Assembly (NCBI RefSeq): GCF_011039135.1
Contig: NZ_JAAKEJ010000001.1
Location: 868,001 to 932,000, forward strand
Length of the DNA: 64,000 nucleotides
Reading direction: 5' to 3'
From: Desulfovibrio sp. ZJ209
GTDB taxonomy: Bacteria; Desulfobacterota; Desulfovibrionia; Desulfovibrionales; Desulfovibrionaceae
Shown: in pieces, positions 1-11,594 of the stretch
Numbering within the stretch: the stretch's first letter is position 1
Layout: each line of letters begins with the position of its first letter
The notes under the pieces: generated by a model
What the model saw: only the letters and a program-made list of their open reading frames with translations
Told to the model about the DNA's origin: nothing
The model's database searches: none
Translations under genes and position numbers: made by a program

Positions 1-90
1 GGCCACATCCGGCGGCGGCGCCACGCGGCCGTCCAAAAGCCCGATGAGCCTGTCCAGCCTCGCGGCCTGTTCCTCGTGCGTACTTGGCAT
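1..90 (-). CDS. N-terminal fragment of an unidentified protein, cut by the window edge
   Basis: An ATG at 88-90 opens a reading frame that runs off the window start, giving 30 residues beginning MPSTHEEQAARLDRLIGLLD. I do not recognise the family. No strong ribosome binding site precedes the ATG, and the gene lies downstream of the frameshifted reductase in the same orientation. It could be a real gene start or chance open sequence. Confidence 0.3.
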   Translation of the reverse strand, partial: MPSTHEEQAARLDRLIGLLDGRVAPPPDVA

Positions 91-152
91 GGTGCGGAGA
101 GTTTTGCAGGGCTTCTCACGGCAAGGCGCCAGGGAAAGCCCCTTTTGTGCGG

Positions 153-820
153 CTAGTAGCCGATGGTGAAGCGCTCCTTGTGATGGGCGCCCTTTTCCAG
201 TTCATCCACCATCGCCTTGGCGTAATCTTCCACAGAAATACAGCTGTTGCCCTGCGCGTCAACGATGAGGTCGTCCTTGCCGAGCCGGTACTTGCCGGTA
301 CGGACGCCGGGCGTCCGATCCGCATTGCCGAGCACGCCGGCCGGGGAGAAAAACACCCAGTCGATGCCGTCCTCCTGCATGAGCGTGCCGAGATAGAACT
401 CGGCCAGCGAACGTACGCCGGGCAGGATGGCTTCCGGCACCTTGCCGGTGTCCATCAGCCGCAGGCCCGGGGCCACGAAGAGCGAGCCCGCGCCGCCCAC
501 GATGAGGAGCCGGCGCACATGCGCGGCCTTGGCCGCCTCAAGGATCTTTTTAGAGTTTTTGAGCGTGTCTTCATAAATATCGGGGTTGGCCCAGCCGGGA
601 TTATACGCGCTGATCACCAGGGGCAGCCCTGGAGCGCGGCGGCAAGCGCCTGTTCATTGCTGACATCCACTTTTTCAACGCTCAGCGCGGGATTTTCAAG
701 AGTGATGTTTTGCGGATGGCGCACCAGCGCCTTCACGTGCCAGCCCCGCTCGAGGAGTTCGTTCAAGATCGCGCGTCCCACATAGCCGCTTGCCCCGATG
801 AGCACAACCTGCTTGTCCAT
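153..820 (-). pseudogene. NAD(P)H-binding reductase (NmrA/SDR-a type), frameshifted
   Basis: Two overlapping frames together encode one atypical short-chain reductase of about 222 residues. The N-terminal part begins MDKQVVLIGASGYVGRAI, a Rossmann motif of GASGYVG type, at an ATG at 818-820 preceded by GGAGG. The C-terminal part (ISAYNPGW..., 153-617) continues the fold in another frame. The frames would join with one extra base near 620-628, beside a run of four G. Such proteins are usually NAD(P)H-dependent oxidoreductases or azoreductase-like enzymes. The gene is divergent from an HxlR regulator, a common pairing for this family. Either the gene is dead or the read has a one-base deletion. 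Confidence 0.75.
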
Positions 821-1010
821 GCCAGCCTCCTTTGGACGAAAAGTTCTTCTTCGAGCACTACAGCGGCCCGAAAGAAATGGCAATGAATGGCGCGCCGCTC
901 ACCAAGTAACCGCGACGTAACCGTTTTGACACGCCAGGCAGAAATGGGCACGATACATGGGCTGGTTGCGCGAGGAAGCAGCCCGCGCAGCCTTCATTGA
1001 GGAGCAGCCA

Positions 1011-1367
1011 ATGGCCGAAAGGCAGGACTTGCCCAAATGCCCTGTGGGGGTGACTGTCAGCGTTATCGGGAGCAAGTGGAAGCTCCTCATCCTGCAGCAG
1101 CTTTCCGCCGGCGCCATGCGCTTCAATGAATTGCAGGCTGCCCTCGACGGCATCAGCAACAAGGTGTTGAGCACGACCCTGCGCTCCCTTGGCGAGGATG
1201 GCATCATCGTCCGTGATGTCCATCCCGCAAGTCCCATAAGCGTCGAATACCGGTTGAGCAAGATCGGCCTTTCTCTGCGGCCCGTGCTCGACGCCATGGG
1301 CGACTGGGGCGAAGAGTACCGCAAATGGCGCCAAGGTTCCCGGCTGGATGCGGAAGACGAAGCCTGA
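1011..1367 (+). CDS. HxlR-family transcriptional regulator
   Basis: A 118-residue winged-helix regulator of the HxlR family. The N-terminal Cys in DLPKCPV, the core VIGSKWKLLIL and the recognition region RFNELQAALDGISNKVLS are typical. The start MAERQDLPKCPV is chosen over an upstream in-frame ATG at 957 because GAGGAG sits just before 1011. HxlR proteins commonly sense redox or electrophilic stress through the conserved Cys and control a neighbouring reductase. Here the divergently transcribed NAD(P)H-binding gene ending at 153 is the obvious candidate target. Confidence 0.85.
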   Translation: MAERQDLPKCPVGVTVSVIGSKWKLLILQQLSAGAMRFNELQAALDGISNKVLSTTLRSLGEDGIIVRDVHPASPISVEYRLSKIGLSLRPVLDAMGDWGEEYRKWRQGSRLDAEDEA

Positions 1368-1421
1368 AGCCCGAAGCGGCGGGGGCGGCCGCCCACCGCC
1401 TGCCGCACCATCCCTTAACGC

Positions 1422-1450
1422 AAAAGCCCCCGGCGCTCCCGGGGGCTTTA
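1422..1450. terminator. Bidirectional intrinsic terminator between the HxlR gene and clpB
   Basis: A GC-rich hairpin AAAGCCCCCGG / CCGGGGGCTTT lies between two convergent genes, with A and T runs on both sides so that it can work in either direction. Confidence 0.8.
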
Positions 1451-1489
1451 TGCGTTTCATGGCGCGCGGCCGTGGGGCCGCGGAGCCGT

Positions 1490-4105
<2,616 letters not shown>

Positions 4106-4201
4106 ACACAACTCCCCACCCTGTCCGCGCGGGCGCTTCCGTGCATCCGGGCGGCAGGCATTTCCGGTATAGTGGGCCCATGCAGCCGAAGCCGCAGGGG
4201 C

Positions 4202-4516
4202 CTAGTCCTCCAGGCTGTGCAGGTCGCGCACCATGCGCTCGAGGCGGTCGATGCGCTCGAGCAGGTCGACGATGATGGTGCCGCCCACCACGGGCAGCTC
4301 AAAATCGCCGCAAATGCGTTCCAGCTTGCGCACGCGATAGATGTCCGCGTCCTCGAACATCTGGACTTCGGAAGCGCTGACGCGCGTTTCTATCCAGCCA
4401 AGGGCAAGCAGTTCCTGCAAATGTTCCGGCGTGACGCCGGTCACTTCGACAAACTCCTCCCAGGCGAGCACCTTGGAGGGCATCGGCAGGGAAGATGATT
4501 TTCTCGTCATGCTCAT
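4202..4516 (-). CDS. cbpM: Chaperone modulator CbpM
   Basis: A 104-residue MerR-like helical protein ending in a coiled coil (LLERIDRLERMVRDLHSLED). CbpM proteins bind the J-domain of CbpA and restrain its co-chaperone and DNA-binding activity. Position supports the call: it lies directly between cbpA and clpB. The start at 4516 has GAGGA upstream; a second ATG two codons in is possible. Confidence 0.88.
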   Translation of the reverse strand: MSMTRKSSSLPMPSKVLAWEEFVEVTGVTPEHLQELLALGWIETRVSASEVQMFEDADIYRVRKLERICGDFELPVVGGTIIVDLLERIDRLERMVRDLHSLED

Positions 4517-4573
4517 GGTTCCATCCTCGGGATATGCGGCTCACGCAAGGCGCGGCCGTTGACGCCGAATGCC

Positions 4574-5524
4574 TCAGGCGCGCGCCTTGAAGGTCGAGGT
4601 TGCCGCCAGCTTCTCCCAGAGTTCCTTTTGCTCGGCGGTGAGTTCCGAGGGCACCCGGATCATCACCCTGACAAGCAGGTCGCCACGCTTGGAGGCGGCG
4701 CCCAGGCCCTTGCCGCGCAGGCGGAACTTGCGCCCGGAGCTCGTCCCGGCGGGGATGGTCAGCTCCACCTCGCCGTCCAGCGTGGGCACGGGCACCTTGG
4801 CGCCCAGCACAGCCTCCCATGGGGCCACGGCCACATCGCAATGGATGTTGTCGCCATCGACCTTAAAGCGCGGATGCGGCTCGTAGCGAATGCGGAGGAA
4901 GAGGTCGCCGGGCGTGCCGCCGGAAGCCGAGGGGTCGCCCTGGCCGGAGAGGCGCAGCTTGGCCCCATCGCGGATGCCGGCGGGCACGTTGACCTCGAGG
5001 GTCTTGGGGCCCTTGGGCATCTGGAGGGTGACGCTGCGCTTGCCGCCGCGCATGGCCTCTTCAAGGGTGAGCGGCAGCTCCGCCTCCACATCGCGGCCGC
5101 GCCGCGGGCGCGACGAAAAGCCGCCGAAGGGGTCGGGCCCGAAGGAGCTCCCCCCGCGGCTGCCCCGGGCGCCCCCGCCACCGCCGAAGAGGGTTTCGAA
5201 GAAGTCCGAAAAGTCTCCCCCGCCCATGTCCTGGCCGTTGAAGTTGAAGTGCATGTTCTCGAAGCCCTGGCCGTTCTGCTGGAAATGCTGGGCATTCTGC
5301 CAGTCGGGCCCGAGCTGGTCATAGAGCTTGCGCTTCTCGGGATCTTTGAGGACTTCGTAGGCCTCGTTGATCTCCTTGAATTTTTCTTCGGATTCCTTGT
5401 TGCCGGGATTGAGGTCCGGGTGGTACTTGCGGGCAAGTTTTTTATAGGCCTTGGAGATCTCCTCGGCCTTGGCGTCGCGCCCCACGCCCAAAAGTTTGTA
5501 ATAATCCTTATATGAGGCAGCCAT
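4574..5524 (-). CDS. cbpA: DnaJ-family co-chaperone CbpA
   Basis: A 316-residue type II J-protein. Residues 1-70 form the J domain with the HPD motif (KYHPDLNPG). A Gly/Phe-rich linker ([12 protein letters not shown]) follows, then two beta-rich C-terminal substrate-binding domains. The zinc-finger region of true DnaJ is absent, which together with the adjacent cbpM supports CbpA. The start [10 protein letters not shown] at 5524 has GGGAG upstream. It stimulates DnaK ATPase and probably heads a heat-stress operon with cbpM and clpB. Confidence 0.93.
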   Translation of the reverse strand: MAASYKDYYKLLGVGRDAKAEEISKAYKKLARKYHPDLNPGNKESEEKFKEINEAYEVLKDPEKRKLYDQLGPDWQNAQHFQQNGQGFENMHFNFNGQDMGGGDFSDFFETLFGGGGGARGSRGGSSFGPDPFGGFSSRPRRGRDVEAELPLTLEEAMRGGKRSVTLQMPKGPKTLEVNVPAGIRDGAKLRLSGQGDPSASGGTPGDLFLRIRYEPHPRFKVDGDNIHCDVAVAPWEAVLGAKVPVPTLDGEVELTIPAGTSSGRKFRLRGKGLGAASKRGDLLVRVMIRVPSELTAEQKELWEKLAATSTFKARA

Positions 5525-5634
5525 GTTTCGCTTTCTCCCTTGCGGCCAAGGCCGGCTGGCAAAGGCCCCTGCGGATGCGTCCACCGGGTGCGGCGGCCGC
5601 TTCACCATGCACGGCGCACCGCTTCACTTGCAGC

Positions 5635-5662
5635 ATTTTACTAATGATTGAAGTTCCGTCAA
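5635..5662 (-). promoter_or_regulatory. Probable sigma-70 promoter of the cbpA-cbpM-clpB operon
   Basis: Reading the minus strand, TTGACG (5657-5662) and TAAAAT (5635-5640) are separated by 16 bases, about 110 bases upstream of the cbpA start. I saw no convincing heat-shock sigma factor site. Confidence 0.55.
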
Positions 5663-6475
5663 CAGTATCCGCCACATAAAAAATTTTTCCTGCCCCATCC
5701 CGTGACCGCACGGTGGGTCAAGGTCTCACCGCGCACCAGCTGTGGGGTGCTCCACGAGCATTTGCTGAACCGTGGAGAAGAGAACAGCAGCATGCAGAAC
5801 AGGATAGTGAAGAAAATCGCTCAACAGCCCCTGGGCCGGCATATCCTGAAATGGTGGCAGCCCCTGCAGCGCACGTAAAGGGGCTCGCGCCGCCATATCC
5901 CAGCAAGACAAGCCAAGACAAAGAGTGACACAAAGGCGACCCTTTTCGAGATGGACATCGTAAACCACACCCCCCGGCAGTCCACGGAACCTGAGGCATG
6001 CTTCGTGAGCCCGGAAGACGCCTTCACTACGTCAGAAACTTCTTCCGTTGAGGCTACCGGCCGAGGATATCGCCCGTACAAAGAGTGACGACTTTCCGCC
6101 TCCATGCCCGCCTCCCGTCCTGTTGACGTTCACTTGGTGGCGAGCAGCACACGAGAATGAATGCCATCCAGCGACGTGGGATGCCGGCACCCAAGGCGCA
6201 CCGGGCAGCGGAGTAGTCAGGGAGCATTTTTACCTTAATAATCTGCAGATCGTCAGGACAGGCAACGTACCTGTTCTCAAACCTTTTGTAACTATCCTCT
6301 CCACAGCATTTTCTGGAGCCAGTGCTTTCTATGCTTTTTCCATAGCCTGATATACCTTTACTGCTTGTTCAGCCAGCCCGGAAATATATTTTTCCACCCA
6401 AAAATCCTCATCTGTCATTTCAAGGGGCAACCCAAGCCCCAAATTTTTACCTTCCCCTTTAACTCTATACCGGCC
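5663..6475. other. Long stretch without a supportable gene
   Basis: Open frames exist on both strands but none has a convincing start, composition or family. One 45-residue minus-strand frame from 5958 has a hydrophobic segment (VAFVSLFVLACLAGI) and could be a small membrane protein, but nothing else supports it. The region separates the conserved chaperone operon from decaying accessory DNA. Confidence 0.5.
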
Positions 6476-6708
6476 TTAAAATTTTTGAAGCACTTGGGAC
6501 ACTTGTGCCGCATTCGCCCCATGCTTGGAAGCGTAAAAGGCAACGGCGAAACATTTAAACGCTTCCGCACCATTCCATTCCGTGCCCCAACCATGCGAAA
6601 CGCCAGGCCCGTTTCCTGCTGTGTCTTGACATCGCCAGCCTCGGCAAGTTTGCGCAATTTTAAAATTCCTTCTTTCTCATGCCCACATGAGCTGCCATGC
6701 AACTTCAT
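6476..6708 (-). pseudogene. Sel1-repeat-like protein, frameshifted
   Basis: The frame from 6708 reads LRKLAEAGDVKTQQETGLAF, the first half of a Sel1/TPR-like repeat. Its continuation (SHGWGTEWNGAEAFKCFAVAF...) is found in the next frame and stops at 6476. One additional base at a T run (A run on the plus strand near 6598) would restore a continuous protein of about 77 residues. Sel1 repeats are protein-interaction modules. The start is uncertain because no clear ribosome binding site precedes the ATG. This is either a small decayed gene or a sequencing deletion. Confidence 0.5.
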
Positions 6709-6816
6709 CCTTGGCTTCGCGCCTTCCGGGACATGGTTGCCTGACCGGGCAGCCGTACTGGCTGCCCTCCTCTTTAACGGTTTCGCGCCCGTTGCCGCAC
6801 AGGGCTTTCGCGCCTT

Positions 6817-7365
6817 TTATCTGGTGTTAATCATGCTGCGCACCCTGTCATCAAAGCGCAACTCGTCCATGCCGACTTCATGGCGGGCAATAACCGCAGC
6901 CACAGCCATTTTCAGGGTCTTCAAGTCCCGAACGGTGAGGCGTTCAATATCAAAATCATTTTTCTCGGCAATCTCCAGAAGCGTAAACTGGCAGCAGGGA
7001 AATCCCTGGGACAGCAGCGTCAGTTTTTCCGCATCGTCCCGCGTCATCACGCACTCGATATCGCCATCGCGGGAAAACTCATTGCTGATGCTGTAGACGG
7101 GGACGCCATACCGGTAGGTGAAGCGGGTTGAAACTCGCCCAAGCGGCCCCCATCCATCGACAACCTTGGCAAGCGCATTCTGGCTGGAATTGACCATGCC
7201 CTTGACGAAGCACGCTGTCCGCTCGAGGTCCTGAAGCTTCAGCGGTTCAGCAAAAATGGCATCGCCCACGGTGTGATAATTGCCACAGCGCAGCTCAGGA
7301 ACAAACTTTTCGCCCACCACGGAACACCCCTTGATCAGTGCGCTTATCCAGATAGTCTTGGCCAT
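6817..7365 (-). CDS. Hypothetical protein, 182 residues
   Basis: I do not recognise this family. The frame is well formed, starts MAKTIWISALIKG at 7365 with AGGAG at a good distance, and has a mixed, globular composition without membrane segments. It contains FVKGMVNSSQNALAKVVDGW and ends in a charged helix-rich region (ARHEVGMDELRFDDRVRSMI). The Sel1-like remnant follows in the same orientation. Upstream lies GC-rich decaying DNA. Lower GC than the chaperone operon hints at transfer. Confidence 0.6.
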   Translation of the reverse strand: MAKTIWISALIKGCSVVGEKFVPELRCGNYHTVGDAIFAEPLKLQDLERTACFVKGMVNSSQNALAKVVDGWGPLGRVSTRFTYRYGVPVYSISNEFSRDGDIECVMTRDDAEKLTLLSQGFPCCQFTLLEIAEKNDFDIERLTVRDLKTLKMAVAAVIARHEVGMDELRFDDRVRSMINTR

Positions 7366-7731
7366 GTCCATGCTCCTGTTACAGGGTTTGCCTTATTTCC
7401 AACCTATCCTGCCGCACAAGCAACATCAAGAAGTAATGACGGCACGAGGGCATTCCTGTCTTGTGCGGTGCCCGGGCATAGCCGCCTTCTGGTGGCTCTA
7501 TGCGTGATTGGCGCAAATGCCCCGCCAAGGCATCCGCCCTGCCCAGGCGCCCTTGTGCTCTCACCGCTGTTTCAGGAGACTGAAGACTGCCCGAGCACCA
7601 ACCGCCGCCCTACGGATGCCGTGCCCCCGGCAGGGGCAAGGATATCCTTGCCCATCGCCTGCCGCAGGGGCGCAGGGTCTCACAGTCACGGCTTTATAAC
7701 AACCTTGGCCGCGGCCGCTTGCGCCTCCAGC

Positions 7732-8593
7732 ATGACGGCCGTTTCACCCGCCGTTGCAGACCGCAGTGCGCAAGCCCTCACCCTGAGGCCCATGCCCGGG
7801 GCAAAGGCCACCGAGCTCGAGGGCCGTGCCGGGCAGGAGATGCGCAAAAAAATCGGCAAGACGCGCGGGCAGCGCCTCGCCATCTCATTCGACCTCCATG
7901 CCAGGGAGGCCACACGCGCATTCTGTGGGAGGACGCGGCACTGGAGCTTGCAACCCGTGCCGCGGCGCACGGTGTTGGCCTTCGCAGCGTGTCCCGGCCG
8001 CGTGCGCCGGGCTATATCCGCATAGTGGAGCAACGGCATGACCTCGCTGTCGAATTCGACCAAAACCGGGACACGGCCACTGTCGCTCTCCGTCAGGCTC
8101 GCAGACTTGCCAGCGGCCAGCGGGTGACAGTGGAAGCTATGGTCAGCGACAACAAAGCCAAGGGGGAACATGTGCCCGACAACAGCGGCCAAGCTGAAGC
8201 CATGGGCGAGCGGCTGCGCATCCCCGGCGGCATCCTGCTGCACCGCATCGACCCCACGCTGCTCTAGGGCACGCCGGCCAACCGGCTCTCCATCTCACCG
8301 GGCGATCCCGGCACCTTCTGGCTGCATGGCGACCCGGACAACCTCCGGGCATGCGCCAAGGAGATGTGCGCCGGAGTCTGGAACCCCAAGAAAGACCTGC
8401 GGGACAATCCCCACGGGCCCGCCAGCCGCGCATGCACTGCGAGCATCTCCGGCCGGCCCTCGCATGGAAGCTCAACGTGGCCAAAAAGCAGCGCCCCGGG
8501 GCCACAAAGACGGCCAGGGCGCCGCGGCCCGTTCCCCGGCACGAGCCAGCGCGATCAGCCGCAGACAAACTTGGCTCATTCCTGTGGAGATAG
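7732..8593 (+). pseudogene. Decayed open frame of unknown function
   Basis: Coherent protein-like stretches occur in shifting frames. They run from MTAVSPAVADRSAQALT at 7732 into ILWEDAALELATRAAAHGV after a shift near 7920. A stop at 8266-8268 follows LLHRIDPTLL. Recognisable sequence (GDPGTFWLHGDPDNLRACAKEM) continues in the same frame beyond the stop, and a further shift lies near 8430. I cannot name the family. The pattern fits a single gene of about 280 codons broken by frameshifts and a nonsense change. Confidence 0.3.
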
Positions 8594-8594
8594 C

Positions 8595-8807
8595 ATGGAA
8601 GACGTGGAAAATAAGGGGCGGAGGGTCACCTGTCCCGAAGCTTGCGCCCTTCTGGGGTGCAGGAAATCGCATTTCTCCGACTTGGTGAAGACAGGAGTTC
8701 TGCCGGCTCATCGGTACGGGAAATTGCGAGCCATTTGGGTCCATGAACGGGATTACGCGCCGTCTCTCAATACCAGCGCCGCCAAAAATTATGTAATGGA
8801 GAGATAA
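8595..8807 (+). CDS. Excisionase-like helix-turn-helix protein
   Basis: A 70-residue protein starting MEDVENKGRRVTCPEACALL, preceded by GGAG. The segment ALLGCRKSHFSDLVKTGVLPAHRYGK is a MerR-like winged HTH of the kind seen in phage and ICE excisionases (HTH_17 type). These proteins bend att-site DNA or regulate mobile-element genes. No intact integrase is adjacent, so it may be a leftover of a lost element. Confidence 0.6.
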   Translation: MEDVENKGRRVTCPEACALLGCRKSHFSDLVKTGVLPAHRYGKLRAIWVHERDYAPSLNTSAAKNYVMER

Positions 8808-8863
8808 TTCCTTGATAGTGGACACTATTTTTATGTATCCAATACTCAACGGAATGGTGGAAT

Positions 8864-9037
8864 ATGAACCGGGAACTTATAAAGAAGTTGAAAGAAGATG
8901 GCTGGGAAGAAGTGACGCCCCGCACACCCGGAAGCCACCGCCAGTTCCGCCACCCCGGCAAGACGGGCAAAGTCACGGTGCCCGAACACGGCTCCGAGGA
9001 CATCGCTCTCGGCACTCTGAAGCGAATCGAGCAGTAA
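8864..9037 (+). CDS. hicA: HicA-type mRNA interferase toxin
   Basis: A 57-residue protein: MNRELIKKLKEDGWEEVTPR, then GSHRQFRHPGKTGKVTVPEHG. The double-stranded-RNA-binding-like fold of HicA is recognised by the conserved Gly-Ser-His catalytic motif and the following H-P-x-K and V-P-x-H residues. HicA cleaves mRNA and is neutralised by HicB. GGTGG precedes the ATG. The gene is intact while the partner hicB just downstream is frameshifted. Confidence 0.85.
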   Translation: MNRELIKKLKEDGWEEVTPRTPGSHRQFRHPGKTGKVTVPEHGSEDIALGTLKRIEQ

Positions 9038-9089
9038 AGCGGCCTGAAACTTCGATAAACCGCACGATTGCAGCATGTGGATCAGGAAG

Positions 9090-9528
9090 ATGCGGTACTA
9101 TTTCGCCCAATTTACCCCGATGAAGAGCAGCCTGACGTCAATAATGTTTCGTTTCCCGACCTGCCCGGCTGCGTCACCTTTGGCACTGGCTCGATGAGCC
9201 CATGACTCAGGCGATGGACGCGCTCACTGCCTATCTGGAAGTGGAAATGGCACGCGGCGAGGAAATTCCAGAAGCATCAGACATGGAAACAGCCAGGTCC
9301 AAGGCGGAAGCGGAGGACAAACAACTGGATATCCGGCCCCACCCGGGGGCACTCTATCTGCTCGTACCCGCTGATCCTGCCCCCGAGCCCTTCATGCGCC
9401 TGAATATCTCCATGCAGCCGCGCCTTGTTGCAAAGATAGACCGTTATGCGAAAGAGCGCGGCATGACGCGCTCCGGGCTTCTTGGGGCAGCCGCGAGGGA
9501 GTATATCAATCGCCCGGCCTCTGCCTGA
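9090..9528 (+). pseudogene. hicB: HicB antitoxin, interrupted by two single-base deletions
   Basis: The N-terminus MRYYFAQFT and the following PDEEQPDVNNVSFPDLPGCV are typical of the HicB partial RNase H fold but lie in different frames. They rejoin if one C is added to the run at 9116-9119. A second shift near 9184 separates VTFGT from the continuation WLDEPMTQAMDALTAYLE. The C-terminal part (9202-9528) is open and ends in a ribbon-helix-helix segment (MRLNISMQPRLVAKIDRYAK), the operator-binding and antitoxin-associated domain. If the deletions are real, the toxin would lack an intact antitoxin. Confidence 0.75.
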
Positions 9529-10053
9529 TTTGGAGCCTCCAAGGGCTATTTTTCCGGCGGGGCGCACTCCGCCGAATTTTTTGGAAAAATTTTTTTATTT
9601 TTGTCAGTTGAAAATTATTTTTCCATGTTTTCCACCATGGCCACCATGTCCACGACAAGGTGTTTCGGCCGTGCAATAGCGGCCCCATGTCCCTCTCCAT
9701 CTGGACCCGTCCCGAGCTCGAAGACCAAATACGCGTCTACAAGGCGGCGCTCGCGGCGTGAGCCCCGGCCTCGTCGCCCGGCCTGACGGGAGAGACCAGG
9801 AAAAAGACGCCCTCGCCAGAAAAGGCCAGAGCCGCGTCCACCAAGGGGGCAGCCCCCGGTTCTTGACGTGAGCCGCTGCGCCATTAACTTTTCCTATAAC
9901 GGCTGACTGAAGGCGCACAGTCACCGCCACAGGGTCAAGGGATTGGACAATGCCGGGCAGGGCTGTCCAGAGTCCTCCCTGAGCCCTTCCTGGGCGAGGC
10001 GCTGGGCCTCCCCCGGTCATTGAGCGTTCCATTCTTACCATGAGGTGGCTCTT
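9529..10053. other. Intergenic region with a phage-like gene fragment
   Basis: No complete gene is supported. A 24-codon frame at 9687-9761 (+) reads MSLSIWTRPELEDQIRVYKA, resembling the N-terminus of small phage head-tail proteins of the DUF6148 type, and is cut by a TGA. The rest is GC-rich non-coding or decayed sequence. Confidence 0.35.
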
Positions 10054-10326
10054 ATGACTGAAAAAGAACTCAAAGATCTGCTAGACGCTGAAGAAGGAAA
10101 ATCCCTTTATAAGGGCATCCTTACCTCATTGTTAGTTGGTTATTTCGTGGCGTTTGTACCTATGGAGGTAATGCTCCTTACGTCCAATGTAGACCCTGAT
10201 ATCAGTCATATTATTCAATCATTTATTAATAAAATTACGGTTGCTGTTTTTATATTGTGCCTAATTTTCTGGGCCTTTTTCGCATGCAAAATTAGTATTT
10301 ATAAAAAATTATTGGGGCTGTCCTAG
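10054..10326 (+). pseudogene. Small two-helix membrane protein, truncated by an IS
   Basis: The frame starts MTEKELKDLLDAEEGKSLYK at 10054 with GAGGTGG upstream. It contains two hydrophobic segments (SLLVGYFVAFVPMEVMLL and ITVAVFILCLIFWAFFAC). It is AT-rich compared with its surroundings. The last four codons belong to the left end of the IS1595 insertion at 10314. Removing the IS and one target copy lets the frame continue LFVKRYNEERQSKW. Function unknown. Confidence 0.55.
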
Positions 10327-11025
10327 CTAAGGAGAAATTGCTAGGATAGGGCATGTACGAGAGGCGAAGTCGGTTAAATTCGCGTCAACAGGCTGAACTT
10401 ATAAAGTTTTTCGTTGCTGGCGCAACCGCGCGTGCTGCTGGCGAAATCGCGGGAGTAAATCGCAACACTGCTGCCTCGTATTTCATGCGCCTTCGGCGTC
10501 TAATAGCAATGCACCTCCCCAGTTATCGCTTGTCAGGGGAGGTTGAGGCCGATGAAAGCTACTTTGGCGGAGTGAGAAAAGGCAAGCGTGGTCGGGGAGC
10601 TGCCGGGAAAATAGCGGTTTTCGGGTTACTGAAGCGCAACGGGAAGGTTTATACGGCCATAATCCCCAATGCGCGAACAGAAACGCTCATGCCTATCATT
10701 GAGGAGCGCGTCGAGCCTGACAGCATCGTCTACACGGACATGTTCTGGGTATATAATGCCTTGGATGTAAGCGATTTCCACCATCACAGGATCGACCATT
10801 CAAGGTTATTTGCCAAACAAGGAAACCATATCAATGGGATAGAAAATTTTTGGAACCAGGCAAAGCGGCATTTGCGTAAGTTTAACGGCATTAAGCCTGA
10901 ACACTTTTACTGGTTCTTAAAAGAGTGCGAATGGCGCTTCAATGGTGGCAATCATAAGGAGCTATTAACCCAGCTAAATTCTTGGGTTAAAGAGGCTAAA
11001 CATTAACCTTAGCTAGGACAGCCCC
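10314..11025 (+). mobile_element. IS1595-family insertion sequence, complete
   Basis: A 712-bp element with perfect 19-bp terminal inverted repeats: GGGGCTGTCCTAGCTAAGG at 10314-10332 and its complement at 11007-11025. It is flanked by an 8-bp direct target duplication AAATTATT at 10306-10313 and 11026-11033, the length expected for IS1595. It carries one intact transposase. Perfect ends and target duplication indicate a recent insertion, here into the small membrane-protein gene. Confidence 0.95.
10353..11006 (+). CDS. IS1595-family transposase (ISXO2-like DDE domain)
   Basis: A 217-residue transposase. An N-terminal HTH (AGEIAGVNRNTAASYFMRLR) is followed by the ISXO2-like catalytic domain with EVEADESYFGG, YTDMFWVYN and HINGIENFWNQAKRHLRKFNGI. 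The last contains the Asn-Glu motif typical of this group. It fills the element between its inverted repeats and appears functional. A degenerate relative is at 37.6-38.0 kb. Confidence 0.95.
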   Translation: MYERRSRLNSRQQAELIKFFVAGATARAAGEIAGVNRNTAASYFMRLRRLIAMHLPSYRLSGEVEADESYFGGVRKGKRGRGAAGKIAVFGLLKRNGKVYTAIIPNARTETLMPIIEERVEPDSIVYTDMFWVYNALDVSDFHHHRIDHSRLFAKQGNHINGIENFWNQAKRHLRKFNGIKPEHFYWFLKECEWRFNGGNHKELLTQLNSWVKEAKH

Positions 11026-11033
11026 AAATTATT

Positions 11034-11570
11034 TGTCAAAAGATATAATGAAGAAAGACAATCTAAATGGTATCCAACGGTAGTCGTGCGGTGTCATCAA
11101 TGCCGATGCAAACCACGTCGGCGCACCGCTCATTGTCGCGTGTATCGGCCCGGGCCTCGGCCGTGAGGATGCGGTAAAAACCGTCCTCGTCCATGGGACG
11201 CTTTGCTCCCCGGCAGGCTGCGTGAGCGGCGACTGCATGGCCTTGACCAGCGGGTTATCGAGCTTGATGCAGCCCCCAAGGTCGGGCGGATAGCCGGGCT
11301 TTGCGCCCGTGCCCTTGAGGTTTCCCTGCCACACGCGCGCACTTTCCCGGGGCACGAGCCCGTGTCCAATGTGGTGGTGGCCGTGGCAAAATCGGACGGG
11401 CGATCCCCTCCCCGGCGAGGATGTCCAGCACTGTGCGCACGCCCTATTCGCGCAACACCCGCACCTGAGGTGTATCTCGCGAACTCCCACGCGGGCACTG
11501 TACCAGTTATCTTATATGTGATATCAATATAAAAAAGTCGGGGGCAGGTCATGACAGGGCACTCCCCGCA
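11034..11570 (-). other. Decayed phage-like region beside the IS
   Basis: No full gene is supported. A 43-codon minus-strand frame (11063-11194) reads MDEDGFYRILTAEARADTRD and then CADVVCIGIDD, looking like the end of a real protein. Upstream minus-strand sequence holds further protein-like stretches in other frames. The composition jumps from AT-rich to GC-rich at about 11060, marking a junction between DNAs of different origin. Confidence 0.35.
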
Positions 11571-11594
11571 GGCTCATGGGACAAGGAGGGAACA

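Noticed and set aside
5821..5958. 45-residue membrane peptide gene
   Set aside because: It has a hydrophobic stretch, but no good ribosome binding site, conservation or context to support it.
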